Below are positions 1-11,319 of a stretch of DNA of 64,000 nucleotides, in pieces. The translations under genes were made by a program, and so were the position numbers. The stretch covers positions 14,757,760-14,821,759 of the forward strand of contig JAJEKV010000021.1 in the NCBI GenBank assembly GCA_021234155.1. The letters run 5' to 3'. Each line of letters opens with the position of its first letter. The first letter of the stretch is position 1. The stretch is from Isoetes taiwanensis. Taxonomy: Eukaryota > Streptophyta > Lycopodiopsida > Isoetales > Isoetaceae. The notes beneath the pieces were generated by a model. The model was not told the origin of the DNA, did no database searches, and saw only the letters and a program-made list of their open reading frames with translations.

Positions 1-45
1 CTTAAGTGCCCCAAAGACAATCAATTTGGTTTTACCCAAATACGT
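1..45. repeat. Direct repeat of an internal LINE segment (partner 517-562)
   Basis: The first 34 bases match 517-550 almost exactly, and similarity continues for about ten more bases. The partner lies inside the LINE reverse transcriptase. The window therefore opens in a second copy or a tandem duplication of the same LINE segment, offset by 516 bp. Confidence 0.75.
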
Positions 46-1010
46 CTCGTTACATCCATGGCAATTCTAGACAAGCATTCTTCATGCATATCCATTCGCA
101 ATTTGCAAATATATTCAAGGGTTTTGCACAGTGCTTCTACTTCTAGTGGAACTTTGCCACATTCTACCAGCATCATATCATGGGGAGTTTGTGCTTTAGC
201 TCCTAATTTGGTTCTTCTGAACCTTTTCTACCTTTTCCCAATTTTCTTCTGCTAGTCCAAGTGCCCACACCTCGCAGCCATACAATACAATAATTTGTAC
301 AAGCACCTTATATAGCATTCTCTTTAACTCAAAGTTCCAAATATCAGCATTTGCACTCCTGTATTGCATGCTATAGAGAGCCTTTAGCCCTGCACTCACC
401 CTTTGATCTACTGCCTGATTCCAGCTCGGACTTTTATCCACTTGAACCCCCAAATATTTATATGAGTCCACTATATCCACTTGTTCATTTCTATATAGAA
501 ACTTGAGATGTCCAACCTTAAGTGCCCCAAAGACAATCAATTTGGTTTTTAGCCAAATTCACCCGCATGTCCTTATTATTACAAAAAAGGAATAAGGTGT
601 CTAAATGTTTCTGCATGCTTGCCACCAACTTGGATAGAATCACTACGCCATCTGCATATAATAATATACTCAGCACATAGCCACCTAGAACTGTGCCATC
701 CCCTTCCGAATGTACGATCCATTCTTCTAGCTAGTCTATAAACAATTCAAACAAAGTAGGGAACATAGGGCATCTCTTTTTAACCCCCATATTACTAGTC
801 ACCTCATTTGACCCTCTCCTAGAATAGAGAAATGATAATTGGACCACAACTTTTTCATATAGTAACTTAACAACAATTCTCAGTTCCATTGGTATCTCAA
901 GCATCTCCATACGCTCTCAAAGATTACCCCTGTGCACCATATCAAATGCTTTTGTAAAATCTACAAAAAGTGCATATAATGGTTTCCAAGTTCCTATGAT
1001 TGAGTCTGTC
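46..1010 (-). mobile_element. Decayed LINE (non-LTR) reverse transcriptase, 3' half
   Basis: Read on the minus strand this is the reverse transcriptase of a non-LTR retrotransposon. In order it shows a block A motif (LFVDFTKAFDMVH, near 985-945), a degenerate GVKQGCPLSP-type block (GVKKRCPMFPTLFE, near 790-740), a catalytic box that reads YADG instead of YADD (near 660), and the downstream thumb-like part with SYKYLGVQVD (near 455) and LYGCEVWALG (near 280). A C-terminal piece (GKVPLEVEALCKTLEYI) follows toward 60. Frame changes and the altered catalytic box show it is dead. No ORF1 or endonuclease is visible upstream. The low-coordinate end may continue outside the window, because bases 1-45 repeat an internal segment at 517-562. 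Confidence 0.85.
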
Positions 1011-1040
1011 ATTGCACGTAAAGTGATGGGGGGGTAGGGG

Positions 1041-1070
1041 ATGGATGGATGGATGGATGGATGGATGGAT
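1041..1070. repeat. ATGG microsatellite
   Basis: About seven uninterrupted tetranucleotide ATGG repeats. Read on the minus strand they give a spurious IHPS repeat, which is not a gene. Confidence 0.9.
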
Positions 1071-1985
1071 AGACGTCATATCTGGCCCTGAGGCTCCATG
1101 ATTAGAGTATAAGATGCGAGCACAACTTCCAACACCCGCATTTACAGACTTTATATTATTTGACAAAAAGACAAAAAGAAGTGGGCGACTGTTTTCAGTC
1201 TCAGGTCTGGGAGAGGAATGGTGAAAAAAATCCAACATGGGGAAAAAACCATTGCCTCCCCTATCTATTTGCCCTTTGTGGCCTTAGGGTTCACCTACAC
1301 TATCCGCGCCCTCCGTAATACACATCGTCCTTTCTAATTCTTTATATCTGCTTTCATGCTTTACTAGAATTTGTTTGATGGCTATTGCTATTCATTTTGC
1401 TCTGGCCCTATCCCTGGTGCCTTATTTACTCCTGTCTTCCATTGTATTTTCGAAATTCCCCTCCTGATCTGTTCATATGCAGGGCATCTAACCCTTCGTC
1501 CTCAATTTCCTGTAGGTCACACAATTTGCACGTTCTGTATTTCGTTTCTATCTATGGTCGCTGCCATCTGCCCATTTCAATCCAAAGCTTGTGGTTGCCT
1601 ATTCTGAACCTCCCAGTTGCCATCCTTGCAGATTTTGTTATGCTACTAATAGTGTATATGACATGGCCAAAACTGCCCTCAGGGTTTATATCTCCAAGTA
1701 CAAGCTAAGTTTCCTGTCCGGTTATCTCTGTATCCATTTCTTTATTAGTCGTACTCTAAGGCCATTCTGCCCTTCCTGTAAACTCTCTTTTTCACTCCCC
1801 TCCATAAATCCATCCCCATCCTTTCTGCCCATTGCTGCATTTCTGCTACCCAACCCCTTTCATTGTTTGATGCCATTGCTTTCGATTCCTCGATTGCCTA
1901 TCTGACCAATTTGTTTTCGGAGGCATATGTTTGTTCCTACTTAAGTAAGAGACTGTTTTCTCCAACGCCAACACTTCAGAGGGTA
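1071..1985. other. No supported gene
   Basis: Only short overlapping open frames without recognisable motifs. Composition is unremarkable and I see no repeat structure. Confidence 0.5.
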
Positions 1986-1989
1986 TTAC

Positions 1990-2840
1990 ACCTATTTCTG
2001 TAGCAGTTCCGTTGCTGGGGTGGCCTTTCTTACCCCTAACTCCTTCGCCTGATAGTGCTTAATTGATTTTTCTGCCTTTGCCCACTTTTCTGGTGATGCA
2101 CTACACCCCAGATCTCTACTCCATACATCATTGTCGGGGTTACCGCCATACCAAACATTTGTGTTTTGACTCCCCATTCTGTAATCACATTCTCCACGCA
2201 TATTGATTGCATCCCATAGTAGCTTTTTATCGCTGCTTCCCATCTCTCCTCTATTCCTTGCTTCCACGTTCTCTCGACCCCCGTTTTCTATCCCAGGAAT
2301 TTGTATTCGGATGTTGCTTCTACTGATTGGCCCATGTATCTGACATCCTTGCTCCCCTTGAGTGCCTTGCCAAAACTCAATGTTTTTGCTTTTTCCATGT
2401 TAACTGTTAACCGTGTATGACTGCAGAACCTTTCCACTATTTCCATCATCCTTCCCAGCCCTTTCCTGTCCGTTGTCATCATTATTAAGTCATCCGCATA
2501 CAACATGATTGGTACCCTGCTTCCTCCCACTATTGGCGCATATTTATGTCCTCCCCCCGGTCTCTTGTAAAGGCTCCCAAGGCATCTATATATAATCCAA
2601 ATATCTTGGGCGATAGCGGACATCCTTGCTTGACTCCTATGTCGCACTCAATAGCCTCATCCCCTTGTTTCATTTTGGCTTCCACCTTCTCATACAGCCG
2701 TGCTATCGCTATTATCAAATTCTGTGGCAAATCCAGCTCCTAGAGTCACACCACGAGTTTGTCCCTTGGTACCGTGCCAAAAGCTTTCCTGAAGTCCACA
2801 AAACAATAGTATAAGATCTTGCCTAGTGTCTTGGTCTTTT
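1990..2840 (-). mobile_element. Second decayed LINE reverse transcriptase
   Basis: On the minus strand a non-LTR reverse transcriptase is spread over several frames. Near 2800 the frame reads FVDFRKAFGTVPRD (block A). Near 2730-2560 it reads GVKQGCPLSPKIFGLYID (block B). Near 2520-2490 the YADD catalytic box is intact (MLYADDLIMM), followed by VNMEKAKTLSFG. The downstream part contains AVTPTMMYGVEIWG (near 2150) and CSASPEKWAKAEKSIK. The catalytic box is complete, but at least three frame changes make the element non-functional. It is related to, but clearly different from, the LINE at 46-1010. No 5' part was found. Confidence 0.85.
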
Positions 2841-3061
2841 CTATCAGTACCTTCAGAGTCGCTAAATGAGTACGAACGCATTTCATAGCTAATGAGTATG
2901 TTTATGCGATAAGAAATCAATATATCCATTACTTCCTTCCTTTGTATGCAAGATCAAATGCATTAATGAAAATCCCGAAGATAAAAGTATGAACAATAGT
3001 GCACAATATAGAAGGTTTGCTCAAGGATGAAAATATGTCATAGACCAGTCATATATATGAA

Positions 3062-3830
3062 TGAGCGCATAAAGAAGAGAATATTTGGTGGAGGAGAAGC
3101 AATATGCTACAAATAAATCATATGAAAAGGTTATGGAAAAGGTGCAAGATAATGCAGACGAAAGACACCCATGGTTGCATGAAAAAAATAGCCCATAAGT
3201 ATCCTATGGGCAAAAATAACACACGATACATTTCAGCTACAATTTAAAGTATTGAAGGGTGATAATAAGAGATTGTGATCCATTGTGGTCATTTCAAGGA
3301 TGAAAAGTACTCTAAATCCATTACATTTTTTACATGATAAAAAAGAGTCAGTGTCAGTCTAGAAGATGAAAGAAGATAATAATTGTTTTTTCCCCATGCA
3401 AACTAGAATGATGGGTCCAATCCATCACACTAGTTTCAATATTAAGCAAGTACCAAACGATATAGACAATGTCGAGGAAACAAAGCTGAAAATGACATCG
3501 TTGTCATGCAAGCATATGTGACATAAGTAACAAAAGGGAAGAAGAAGCTTTTCCTTCACGCATACTCTAGGAAGCAATCATACCCCATGATGTTGAGTAG
3601 CTTTTAGCCTTTGGAAATGAGTACATTGGATAAGAATCACCTCGTGGATGTTAGAAAAGGTTGGTTGTTATGTCATCTTTCATGAAAGAAGTGAAAATAC
3701 ACAAAAGATTGAAATCATGGAATTAAAATTGAAATGAATTGAATTGGTTTTTATTGTAGAAGATCGGCAAATTACCATATTGATAGGTCATAAAGTTGAT
3801 AATGAGTTTTGTCCATATTATAATCTTGTT
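3062..3830 (+). repeat. Dispersed repeat family R1, copy A
   Basis: This roughly 770-bp stretch is alignable by eye along most of its length with 44230-45280 (same strand) and with 55060-55556 (opposite strand). The shared core includes an ATATGCTACAAATAAATCAT block and a run around GAAAGAAGATAATAATTG. No coding function is visible. It is probably a non-autonomous or internal transposon fragment. Confidence 0.75.
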
Positions 3831-3974
3831 TTTGTGTCAATTGTTGTTAAGGTGTGCCGTGAAAGGTATCATATAGGAACCACGAAAGCACGCAAAAAAG
3901 TAGCCAGATGGGTACCTTAGTTTTAAGATTGATGTATTTATTATAGCGTCTGATAGTAGTCTTCATTTTAGCGT

Positions 3975-4079
3975 TCAATATAATTTGTTCTTGAGAAAGT
4001 ACTCAATTCTGAAGTACCTATGTAGGTACTTTGGTGGCAAGTTCCAAAGCTGTACACCCAAACATGCTTTCACCCTTTT
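3975..4079 (-). mobile_element. Solo terminal fragment of the GGGTRARAGC element family
   Basis: The end at 4056-4079, read on the minus strand, starts GGGTGAAAGCATGTTTGGG. It matches the terminal inverted repeat of the 275-bp element at 14826-15100 and of the large transposon at 13751-23729. The adjoining 80 bp are rich in GTAC (four occurrences), as in those elements. No partner end was found nearby, so this is a truncated copy. Confidence 0.6.
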
Positions 4080-4329
4080 AGTGAATCATTCTATGGGTTT
4101 ATAAATGTTTGAAACAAAACTAGTTGAGAAATGATTATGGCGTACAAGAAATTTATTGTGATGATTTCTTTGGTTTCAAACCTATGAGATTAAACCCACT
4201 TTAACATCTGAGAGTTGTGTTCCAGTGCTAATCACAATATCTAGCACAATAAAAGGGAAAGAAAAAAAAAAACCTTTATTTCAAAACCTTAGGCGAACCT
4301 ATATTTTATATTTCAAAACCATAGGCCAC

Positions 4330-4530
4330 CCCAATCATAAGTGATCATAATTGAAACGAGAGGTGCCTAAAGGCCCCAATACCTATCTGGGCGATCTGAT
4401 GACCATGATAGTCCAGGCACACTTCGTTTAGAATATATAGCACAATAACGAGGTTCCAAGGGGATCTGATATGGATGCATAAATCACCATTCTTCAGACT
4501 ATAGACTATACCCTTGAAACACTTGAATGG
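4330..4530 (+). repeat. Dispersed repeat R2, copy 1 (copy 2 at 7890-8080)
   Basis: The two stretches share long near-identical blocks, including TAGCACAATAACGAGG and GATATGGATGCATAAATCACC. They lie in the same orientation about 3.5 kb apart. No gene is visible in either. Confidence 0.75.
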
Positions 4531-4759
4531 ATTATTTTGGTGAGAGCCTCGTCTGGAGGGGGAAAACCGACCGATAGATAGATAGGCATATCTTTCATCA
4601 CAACAGTGTACAACATGTTGAAAAAATATCCAAGGTGGAGGGTAGTCCAGCAATTGGGTCTGACTACCCACTAATAATAATAAAGGGGACCTGCCATAGG
4701 AACAACCCAAGCCCCTTTAAGATGGCAAAAAATAAAAAAGGCAAATAGGAGGCAACGTG

Positions 4760-4870
4760 CGAAAGTTTATCACCGGGATGAAAAACCCCGCCCTTTCGGG
4801 TTTTCGAGGAAAATCCTAATGATAAACCTTCGCCCGACGGCTCCAAAGGAAAAGCCCGGGCCATCAAAGT
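4760..4870 (-). repeat. LINE/SINE 3'-tail family, copy 1, with hairpin
   Basis: On the minus strand this holds the motif CCTCGAAAACCCGAAAGGGC followed by a T-rich stretch and ATCCCGG, flanked by complementary arms GTTTATCA and TGATAAAC. The same module occurs on the plus strand at 53150-53230, where the arms read GCTTATCA and TGATAAGC. Confidence 0.7.
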
Positions 4871-5084
4871 GGAGATCATTGATGAAAAAGTTGAGGAAGA
4901 ACAATATGGAGGTCGCAAATCAGACGATGCATCTCAAACTCCATGGGAGAGCCGAACAAAAGAAAGAAATAGCCATGATCACCTGAAAACTTAGGAGAAA
5001 AGAAAACAAACAGAATGCATTAGAAGTTAGAAAAGTAACGCAAGAAAGTCGCCATAGGATGAGATGACCTGAAAATAGAATAGA

Positions 5085-5225
5085 ATAGAATAGTTTTTTT
5101 AACGTCCATGGAGACCAATAGGTCATGGGACCCATACAATGGGCTAGTACAATCATTACTACTAGGATTAAAAAACCCCTGCCTCGAAAGGTTTTCAAGG
5201 GAAAAACCTTTGCAGTAATGATGAT
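5085..5225 (-). repeat. LINE/SINE 3'-tail family, copy 2
   Basis: On the minus strand this contains TTGAAAACCTTTCGAGG, TTTTTTAATCCTAG, GGGTCCCATGACC and GGTCTCCATGGACG, ending in TATTCTATTCTATT. It is the most complete copy of the tail. The same succession ends the LINE at 39.3 kb. Complementary arms CATTACT and AGTAATG flank the first part. Confidence 0.75.
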
Positions 5226-5360
5226 ACTAGACAAGCAGAGATAATGACTACTGAACACAAAAAGAAGCAATTAACTCAAAAAATAGAAGCCATCACGCCG
5301 GCTCGGCGAAGCCTCCCAAGGGGGCTGGTCCATGACAAATCACAATCCTCCAATAAGAGA

Positions 5361-5530
5361 AGGGGCTGGTCACGCTAGCCACGCGACATAATAGCATATC
5401 TTTAAACAACATAACCTCTCAAATACAGAGGGGCTGGTCACGCGAGAGCCACGCGACATAACATCATATCTTAAAAAAACATAACTTCTCAAATATAGAG
5501 GGGCTGGTCACGCGAGCCACGCGAAATGGA
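5361..5530. repeat. Three tandem units of about 69 bp (GGGGCTGGTCACG)
   Basis: Units start near 5361, 5430 and 5500. Each begins GGGGCTGGTCACGC..CCACGCG and is followed by an AT-rich part with AACATAAC. The reverse complement of the GC-rich core recurs twice at 52945-53030, upstream of another copy of the 3'-tail module. This suggests both belong to one element family. Confidence 0.8.
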
Positions 5531-5586
5531 ATCACAAATCAAAATGAAAAACATGAATGCAAACAACTTAGGGTGGGAGGGAACTA

Positions 5587-5706
5587 AGACCCAAAAAAAA
5601 AACTGCTGTCAAAAGACGCCGATAATGGAGAAAGAGCCCAAAGACGTATGTATAGCCTCGTCTCTCCCCAAAATGGCGATCCGACGGTGTCGAATCGCAT
5701 GCATTT
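5587..5706 (+). repeat. 120-bp direct repeat (partner 6941-7057)
   Basis: The two copies share almost all bases, including GACGCCGATAATGGAGAAAG and AAAATGGCGATCCGACGG. They lie in the same orientation about 1.35 kb apart, flanking the tRNA-like head and the 147-bp tandem array. Confidence 0.85.
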
Positions 5707-5769
5707 TGGTGAGAGACTCGTCTAGAGGGGGAAAACCGGCCGATCAAAAGAGAACTTCTATAAGATGAT

Positions 5770-6100
5770 GAGCAAGGTGTGACTGCCACTATAAAGTTGA
5801 CATATGTTGAATGAGAATCAGGAAAAAAGCAATACCATGTCTAACAAATCAAAAAAATGTAATTGCCAAGATATAAAGATTGCTAAATTTATCAAAGTGG
5901 TTACAAAGGAAACCTGGGGAGAACTAAAAACTACTAAACCCTAGGAACAATTTGGAAATAGCAAGAAATCATGGCAAACAAATCGAAATGGCAACTAAAC
6001 AAAAAAACACGCGGGACTAATAGTGGCAAATAAATAAAAGGAATAAGAAGTCATTTGTAAGGAAGACGGTTGAATAAGAAATCACTTTTAAAGGGTACGG
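5770..6100. other. No supported gene
   Basis: A-rich sequence without open frames of note or recognisable repeats. Confidence 0.5.
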
Positions 6101-6106
6101 TTGATT

Positions 6107-6168
6107 GGGAGACTCAAACCTTCACCACCAACATACGAGTCAAAGCCTGTAACCACTAGGCTAAACCC
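6107..6168 (-). ncRNA. tRNA-like SINE head with RNA polymerase III A and B boxes
   Basis: On the minus strand an A-box-like TAGCCTAGTGGTTA (6163-6150) is followed about 30 bp later by a B-box-like GGTTTGAGTCTCCC (6120-6107). Spacing and order match the internal promoter of tRNA genes. A convincing cloverleaf is not visible, so a tRNA-derived SINE head is more likely than a functional tRNA gene. Confidence 0.6.
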
Positions 6169-6476
6169 AGTATAACTTTTAAAACACAAATCGAGATTTC
6201 ATAAAACCGTCATATGTTGTGAATAGGTAACCGAACAAAAGGCGGCAGAGAAAAGAGACAACTCCGGAATGCTAAACACGAAGAAGAAAAGAATGGGTAG
6301 AACAAATCCGATCACAAAATCAAACCAGAGGGAAGAAGAGCTATGCTTGATGATCAGAATTAGACTAGTAAGAGCGATTCACAAAAAGAAGCAAAAAAAG
6401 GGAAAAATATTAAACAGCCACAGATCGGTCCAAGGAAATCGCCGGTTAATCATAGAATACTGAAAGCGCTCAATCA

Positions 6477-6921
6477 CATGAGAATTCGAGGCAGTACCTT
6501 CCAAGATCCCTGCATGCAAGCCAAAATTCGAGAGCCAAAACGAGCAAGAATCATTCATAAAATTCATAGATCCACAAATGTGTGCATGTAAGAGAAGCAA
6601 AAGAACGAAAACATGAATGAATCACGTGAGAATTTGATGCAGTACCTTTAAGATCCATGCATGCAAGCAAAAATTTCATAGCCCAAGCGAGCAAGAATCA
6701 TTCATAAACCGTATAGATCCACAAATTCGTGCATGCATGAGACACAAAGGAACAAAAACATGAACGAATCACATGGGAATTTGATGCAGGACCTTCAAGA
6801 TCCATGCATGCAAGTAAAAATTCCACAGCCAAAGCGCGCAAGAATGATTCCTAAAACTTATAGATCCACAATTTGGTGCATGCAAGAGAAGCAAAAGAAT
6901 GAAAACATGAACTAATAATCA
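6477..6921. repeat. Three tandem units of about 147 bp
   Basis: Units start near 6477, 6625 and 6772. Each contains TGATGCAGTACCTTCAAGATCC (first unit diverged), GCATGCAAG, GCAAGAATCATTCATAAA and ATAGATCCACAAA. They diverge by small substitutions and indels. The open frames across them are by-products of the repeat. Confidence 0.85.
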
Positions 6922-7082
6922 ATGCTTGGCCGACGACTAAGACCCAAATAAAACTGCTGTGAGAAGACGCCGATAATGGAGAAAGAGCCCAAAGACGTAT
7001 ATATAGCCTCTTCTCTCCCCAAAATGGCGATCCGACGGTGTCGAATCGCATGCATTATAAAAAACAAATATATAGATTGGAT

Positions 7083-7142
7083 AGAAAAACAAGGTGCTGC
7101 ACACGGAGGGTCGCCCTCCATGGCTGGAGGGTGAAGTGGCTT
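7083..7142 (+). repeat. 57-bp dispersed repeat R3 with inner hairpin (partner 46927-46986)
   Basis: Both copies read AAACAAGGTGCTGC, then GGAGGGT, GCCCTCCATGG, GGAGGGTGAAGTGGCTTAA, with only about three differences. GGAGGG and CCCTCC can pair inside the unit. The 46.9 kb copy directly follows a run of A residues at the end of an L1 ORF1-like remnant. Confidence 0.8.
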
Positions 7143-7889
7143 AAGTCATAGTTATAGACAATAGAGTACTTGATACTTGATAACATACTAAACAATAAAT
7201 CAAAATTGCTATTTTAAAACATTGACATTTTGTGAAGGTGATGGTAGCCATTTGCATCACTAACTCCTCCTTCTCTTGGACTAAGATTCAGCTGGACACA
7301 TGGGCTTTGGGGTTTGAGTGTAACATATTAGTGTTTGGTGCTGCGGAGGCACACTTGACAGTCTAGAATGTTGCCCAAATGAACATATTTGTCGTGGTCG
7401 GAGCATCCATGCTGCACGACAAACATAGGCCGCCTATAAAATGCAACATTAGCATCTGCAATTCTTCAACAAACAGTCACCCGGGCCGCCACTATACTTC
7501 GACATGATGTCCAGGTTTTAACTCCATTAAGCATTCAAAAATGTGTACATCATGTGCATTTGTATCAGTGGGAGGACATCTAATCCATTCCCAACCTACA
7601 CCATGTTCCACTAGCATGCTTTTTGAACCAAGTGGAGAGTAGCTGGTACAAGAAGTAAAAAGTTGGAACTAATTCTTTTACAAAAAAAATTCTTTCTAAA
7701 CAAAGATTGAATTCTTTTTTCCACCTTGCAGACACACAAGGGGAAACATAACCTCCCAATATAAGGAGGAGGAAAAAATACACTCACCCCATCAATCAGC
7801 GATGCACCTCAAGCCTGCAAGCATAAGACCATAACACTTGGGGGGACAAGTGAACCATAACATAATATGTGTTTGAACTCATGATCACA
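7143..7889. other. No supported gene
   Basis: AT-rich intergenic sequence without recognisable coding motifs. Confidence 0.45.
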
Positions 7890-8080
7890 GAGTTCCCAAT
7901 ATACGATATAGATCATAGGATGGATCGATTCTGTGCCAAGGTAGTCCGGGCGCACTTCCTCTAGAAGATGTAGCACAATAACGAGGGGGTTTTAAGGGGA
8001 TTTGATATGGATGCATAAATCACCATTCCTGAGACCGTAGACCATACCCCTGAAACAATTGAATGGGTTATTATAAAAAA
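7890..8080 (+). repeat. Dispersed repeat R2, copy 2
   Basis: Near-identical blocks with 4330-4530 in the same orientation. It is followed by an A-run near 8077-8088. Confidence 0.75.
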
Positions 8081-8284
8081 AAAGGATAGATGCAACAGAA
8101 AAAATAAGCATGTTACCCCCCTCATTGCATTGATTAAAACATTTTTATTAGGATATTGAATTATTTTAGTAGAGGTAGAGGTTTTAGTAGAGGTTTGAAT
8201 TATTTTATTAGAGGTTTCAAAATCTTAGATGAACTTATATTTCATATTTCAAAATTTGTTTTAATGGGGTGAGTGCTTGGAACA

Positions 8285-8410
8285 ATAAGTAATCCTTCGG
8301 GACAAGGATTTTTTAATCCTGGCAATTATGCGTTTACTCTGCTTCTTGATTGTGTCCCATAGGCCTACTAGTCTCCATAGACAATACAATTCCATTCAAT
8401 TTAATCTTAT
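8285..8410 (+). repeat. LINE/SINE 3'-tail family, copy 3
   Basis: Contains GGATTTTTTAATCCTGG, then GTGTCCCATAGGCC and TAGTCTCCATAGAC, in the order seen in the other tails. Divergence is higher than in the copies at 5.1 and 39.3 kb. Confidence 0.65.
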
Positions 8411-8419
8411 ATTATAAAA

Positions 8420-8640
8420 CCGTGGCATCTGTCCCTCCACCCCAATCAACGGCCCAGGTTGCGCCACATGGCATATATCAAGACCGTTAAAATTGTCCAA
8501 CTAATGAAAGGGTTTATTTAAATGTAACCTTTCATCCTACGTGGCATATGTCCCTCTGCCCCGATTGACGATCGAGATTGTCTTGCTGTCCCTCTGCCCC
8601 AATGGATGGCGAGATTGTGCCATGTGGTTGGTAGCTGCAT
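8420..8640. repeat. Degenerate repeats around TGTCCCTCTGCCCC
   Basis: TGTCCCTC[C/T]RCCCC motifs near 8430, 8549 and 8587 are each followed by a GATTG/GAGATTG-like segment and a GCCACATGG or GCCATGTGG. This is a loosely tandem, diverged array. No gene is visible. Confidence 0.5.
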
Positions 8641-9045
8641 GGAGCAATCAAAAAATTGAGGAAGAGTGCCACGTCGGACAAAAAGTTTGATTCCATGTGA
8701 TTCTATGTGGAATATTATGCCATGACAAACAAATGAAAAGCGTTAATTTTTTTTAGGTTCACATCGATTCAGGACACCATCCATCTGAAAGCGGATCCGA
8801 CTTCAACTTTCTTCTTAGATAGAATAGAACAGGATGATTTCTCCGTACTTGGAGCATCAGAAAGTAGCGGGTTTGGTTTTTTGGGAAAAAATGAAAGGCG
8901 GGTTTTCATTCAGTTTGAGTGCTGTCAAGTTGTGCTTGTCATTTTCTTCAAAAGAACGATTAGGTAACAATGGAGGGAGTTTATATAAAAGACTGTAAGA
9001 CCAAAGGACACTTTGGGGACAATTGAATCTGTTCTATTGTTTTTT

Positions 9046-9560
9046 AGGTTGCTGGCTGGAATGATTCCAAAAGGCAGATACTTGGTTTGGTGGGTAGTGA
9101 TTACAAGGCATATCATGACATTCTTTTGTAGGCAGCACCCATGGTGCCGATGCTGTCGATGGCTAGCTTCATTGAAGGTGAGGGTTTCAGTATTTAGTTG
9201 TTTTGATTTGAGACTTTTTGTTGTTATTTTTCCTCTTTTTCATGTTATCAACGAGATACTTCTTGTCATTGAGGGAAGCCAGGTTGCATTTCTGACTTAT
9301 TATTTGTGGGCCTTGCCAGATCTTTCATGTGCAGGTTCTTGGAGCTCTAAATAAGGCTCACTATACAATTTTGCCAATGGTTTTTTTGCTTGGACATGTG
9401 CTTGCGCATTTATAGTGACAACTGGAGCTCTATCAGATCTAACTCCAATCACGTTGTTAATGGGAAGATCAATGCAATCGATGGACTTCTAACGAGATAC
9501 CCATATCAGCAATCTCAAATGTTTTGCAATGCTCAAGGTATTGTTTCATTGTCACATTTA
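9046..9560 (+). pseudogene. Unrecognised multi-exon coding remnant
   Basis: Several short segments look like exons by splice-like borders and protein-like content. After a TTTTTTAG border near 9048 the frame reads GWNDSKRQILGLVGSDYKAY. After a TTGTAG border near 9132 it reads AAPMVPMLSMASFIEG before a GTGAGG. After TGTGCAG near 9333 it reads VLGALNKAHYTILPM. Near 9465-9536 it reads INAIDGLLTRYPYQQSQ before GTATTG. I do not recognise the family, and the segments may not belong to one gene. A decayed host gene and a chance arrangement are both possible. Confidence 0.25.
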
Positions 9561-11319
9561 CTACACTTCTATATGACTTCAAACAAAAGGATAGCATCAC
9601 CTAGACAATTTGCTTTCATCTCTGACATAGTGTGAATAAACATGTCATTCGTTGCTGAGACCACTCAGTTTCTACTGAAATTGATATTTTGGAGCTGAGA
9701 GGCATCAGATGTTTCATGTTGTCGATCTTTGTACTATATTTCATTGGGATAACTTGCCTCTAGAGCAAACATGGTTCCATTTGTCCATCATGGGACATTT
9801 CTTCGTTTTAGGACATAGCTATGCCAGGCTCTTCATAAACAAGTGCATGCCAAAATATCCAAAGTTCAATTTTATTCTTGAAGGCTTTCTTCAATTGTTG
9901 CAAAAGTTTTGGTAGGTATTAAAATAGTACTAAATTAAAATATTTTTGCACTTTTGATCTCATAGATGGAGGCCAGAAAGATCAATGTGGATTCCTTTAT
10001 GGAATTGAGGTAGATTGGGGATGCGCTGCTTACATTAAATTGCTTACAGATCACTATATGCCAAATGCATGCTATTAATTGCATCAAATCTATATATCAT
10101 CTTCTTCGAACTCTGTTGCATATTTCTTCCACGTTTTACTAATTATCTATGGCCGATAATTATTCAAGCTATGAGGCATAAATGTTAATTGACAGCATGC
10201 ATCCACAACCTATTTGGACTGGATGCATATGCATGATTAGCTTGGATATCAAGTATTAAGAAACTGTTGCAATACCATTGCACATTATTTTTTAGAGCGG
10301 TTAGATCTCTGCCGTAAGAAAATTGCTATCATGGTATTTGTTAGGCCGATGCATTTTACCAAATTGTTTTACTTCAAATGGTCTCACAACTTCAGAATAT
10401 TGTTCCGATATACTTCATTTCATGCTTATATATCTGTTTTCAGTTGCATGTCTTGTTTAAGTTTGTTTGTGGATGGCGAGATCAACGAGAACAATGAAAA
10501 ACAGAGTGTATCTAATGCATATATAAGGTAAAATTGTTCCGTGGTGCTATGATATGTTGCAACTTTCCGGGTGGATAAAAATAAGATCTCATGTTCCAAT
10601 GTGTGTCTGCAGATATTATATAGCATTGGAGTTGTATGAATGATGATTATAATATTGAACATGCATCAAGTCGCAGTCCTTAATGCAAAACATAATTTGT
10701 CTACCTATTATTGTGTAACAATCCATAACAGAACCATGCAGCACATAAGTTCATAATGCAATGCCAATTATGAATCAGGTTTCAACTCTTCCCCACTTTG
10801 ATTTGAGCTTCTTAAAGGGCTGAGTTGAAGATAGCATATCAGAGTTTGACTCCCCACTTTGATTTGTTTTTTGAGAAAGGCTTTGATTTTTTCGCTTACA
10901 ACGTTTTACTAATAGTATTTAGATTCTATGAGCAACCTGTTGTGTTCCCACCATCACAAATGCAAATGCAAATATTTACTGTGGCATTAAAACCTATTAT
11001 ATCTACCCAAAATGCAAATGGAAACATTTATCCCAAGTTCCATTATAGTGGCAGTTATAAAGCGAACTATTATTTTAAGTGTTTCATGATCCAGGGATTA
11101 GAAAATGCTACAGAGTGATTTTCTTACATCTATTAAGATGGAATATGTTGTAGACGATATAAATGCCTTTGTATTGAAGAACGCACAGAATAATTCCCCT
11201 CCAAAAATGCCCTCGATGATGGATTTTTAGAATTTGTATGCATTGGATGTCATTTGTTAGAACAATAATAGTTGAAGGCTTCCAAAACAACTTTAAGCCT
11301 TTTTGGTTTGCGTTCAAGA
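9561..11319. other. No supported gene
   Basis: Long AT-rich intergenic stretch. Open frames are short and without motifs. ATGCAAATGCAAAT-type short repeats occur near 10960-11030. Confidence 0.45.

Noticed and set aside
942-1238. Minus-strand frame with IHPS repeats
   Set aside because: Produced by the ATGG microsatellite.
6107-6168. Functional tRNA gene
   Set aside because: A and B boxes are present, but no convincing anticodon stem or acceptor pairing was seen.
6477-6921. CRISPR-like array
   Set aside because: Units of 147 bp are contiguous without spacers, and the sequence is a plant nuclear genome.
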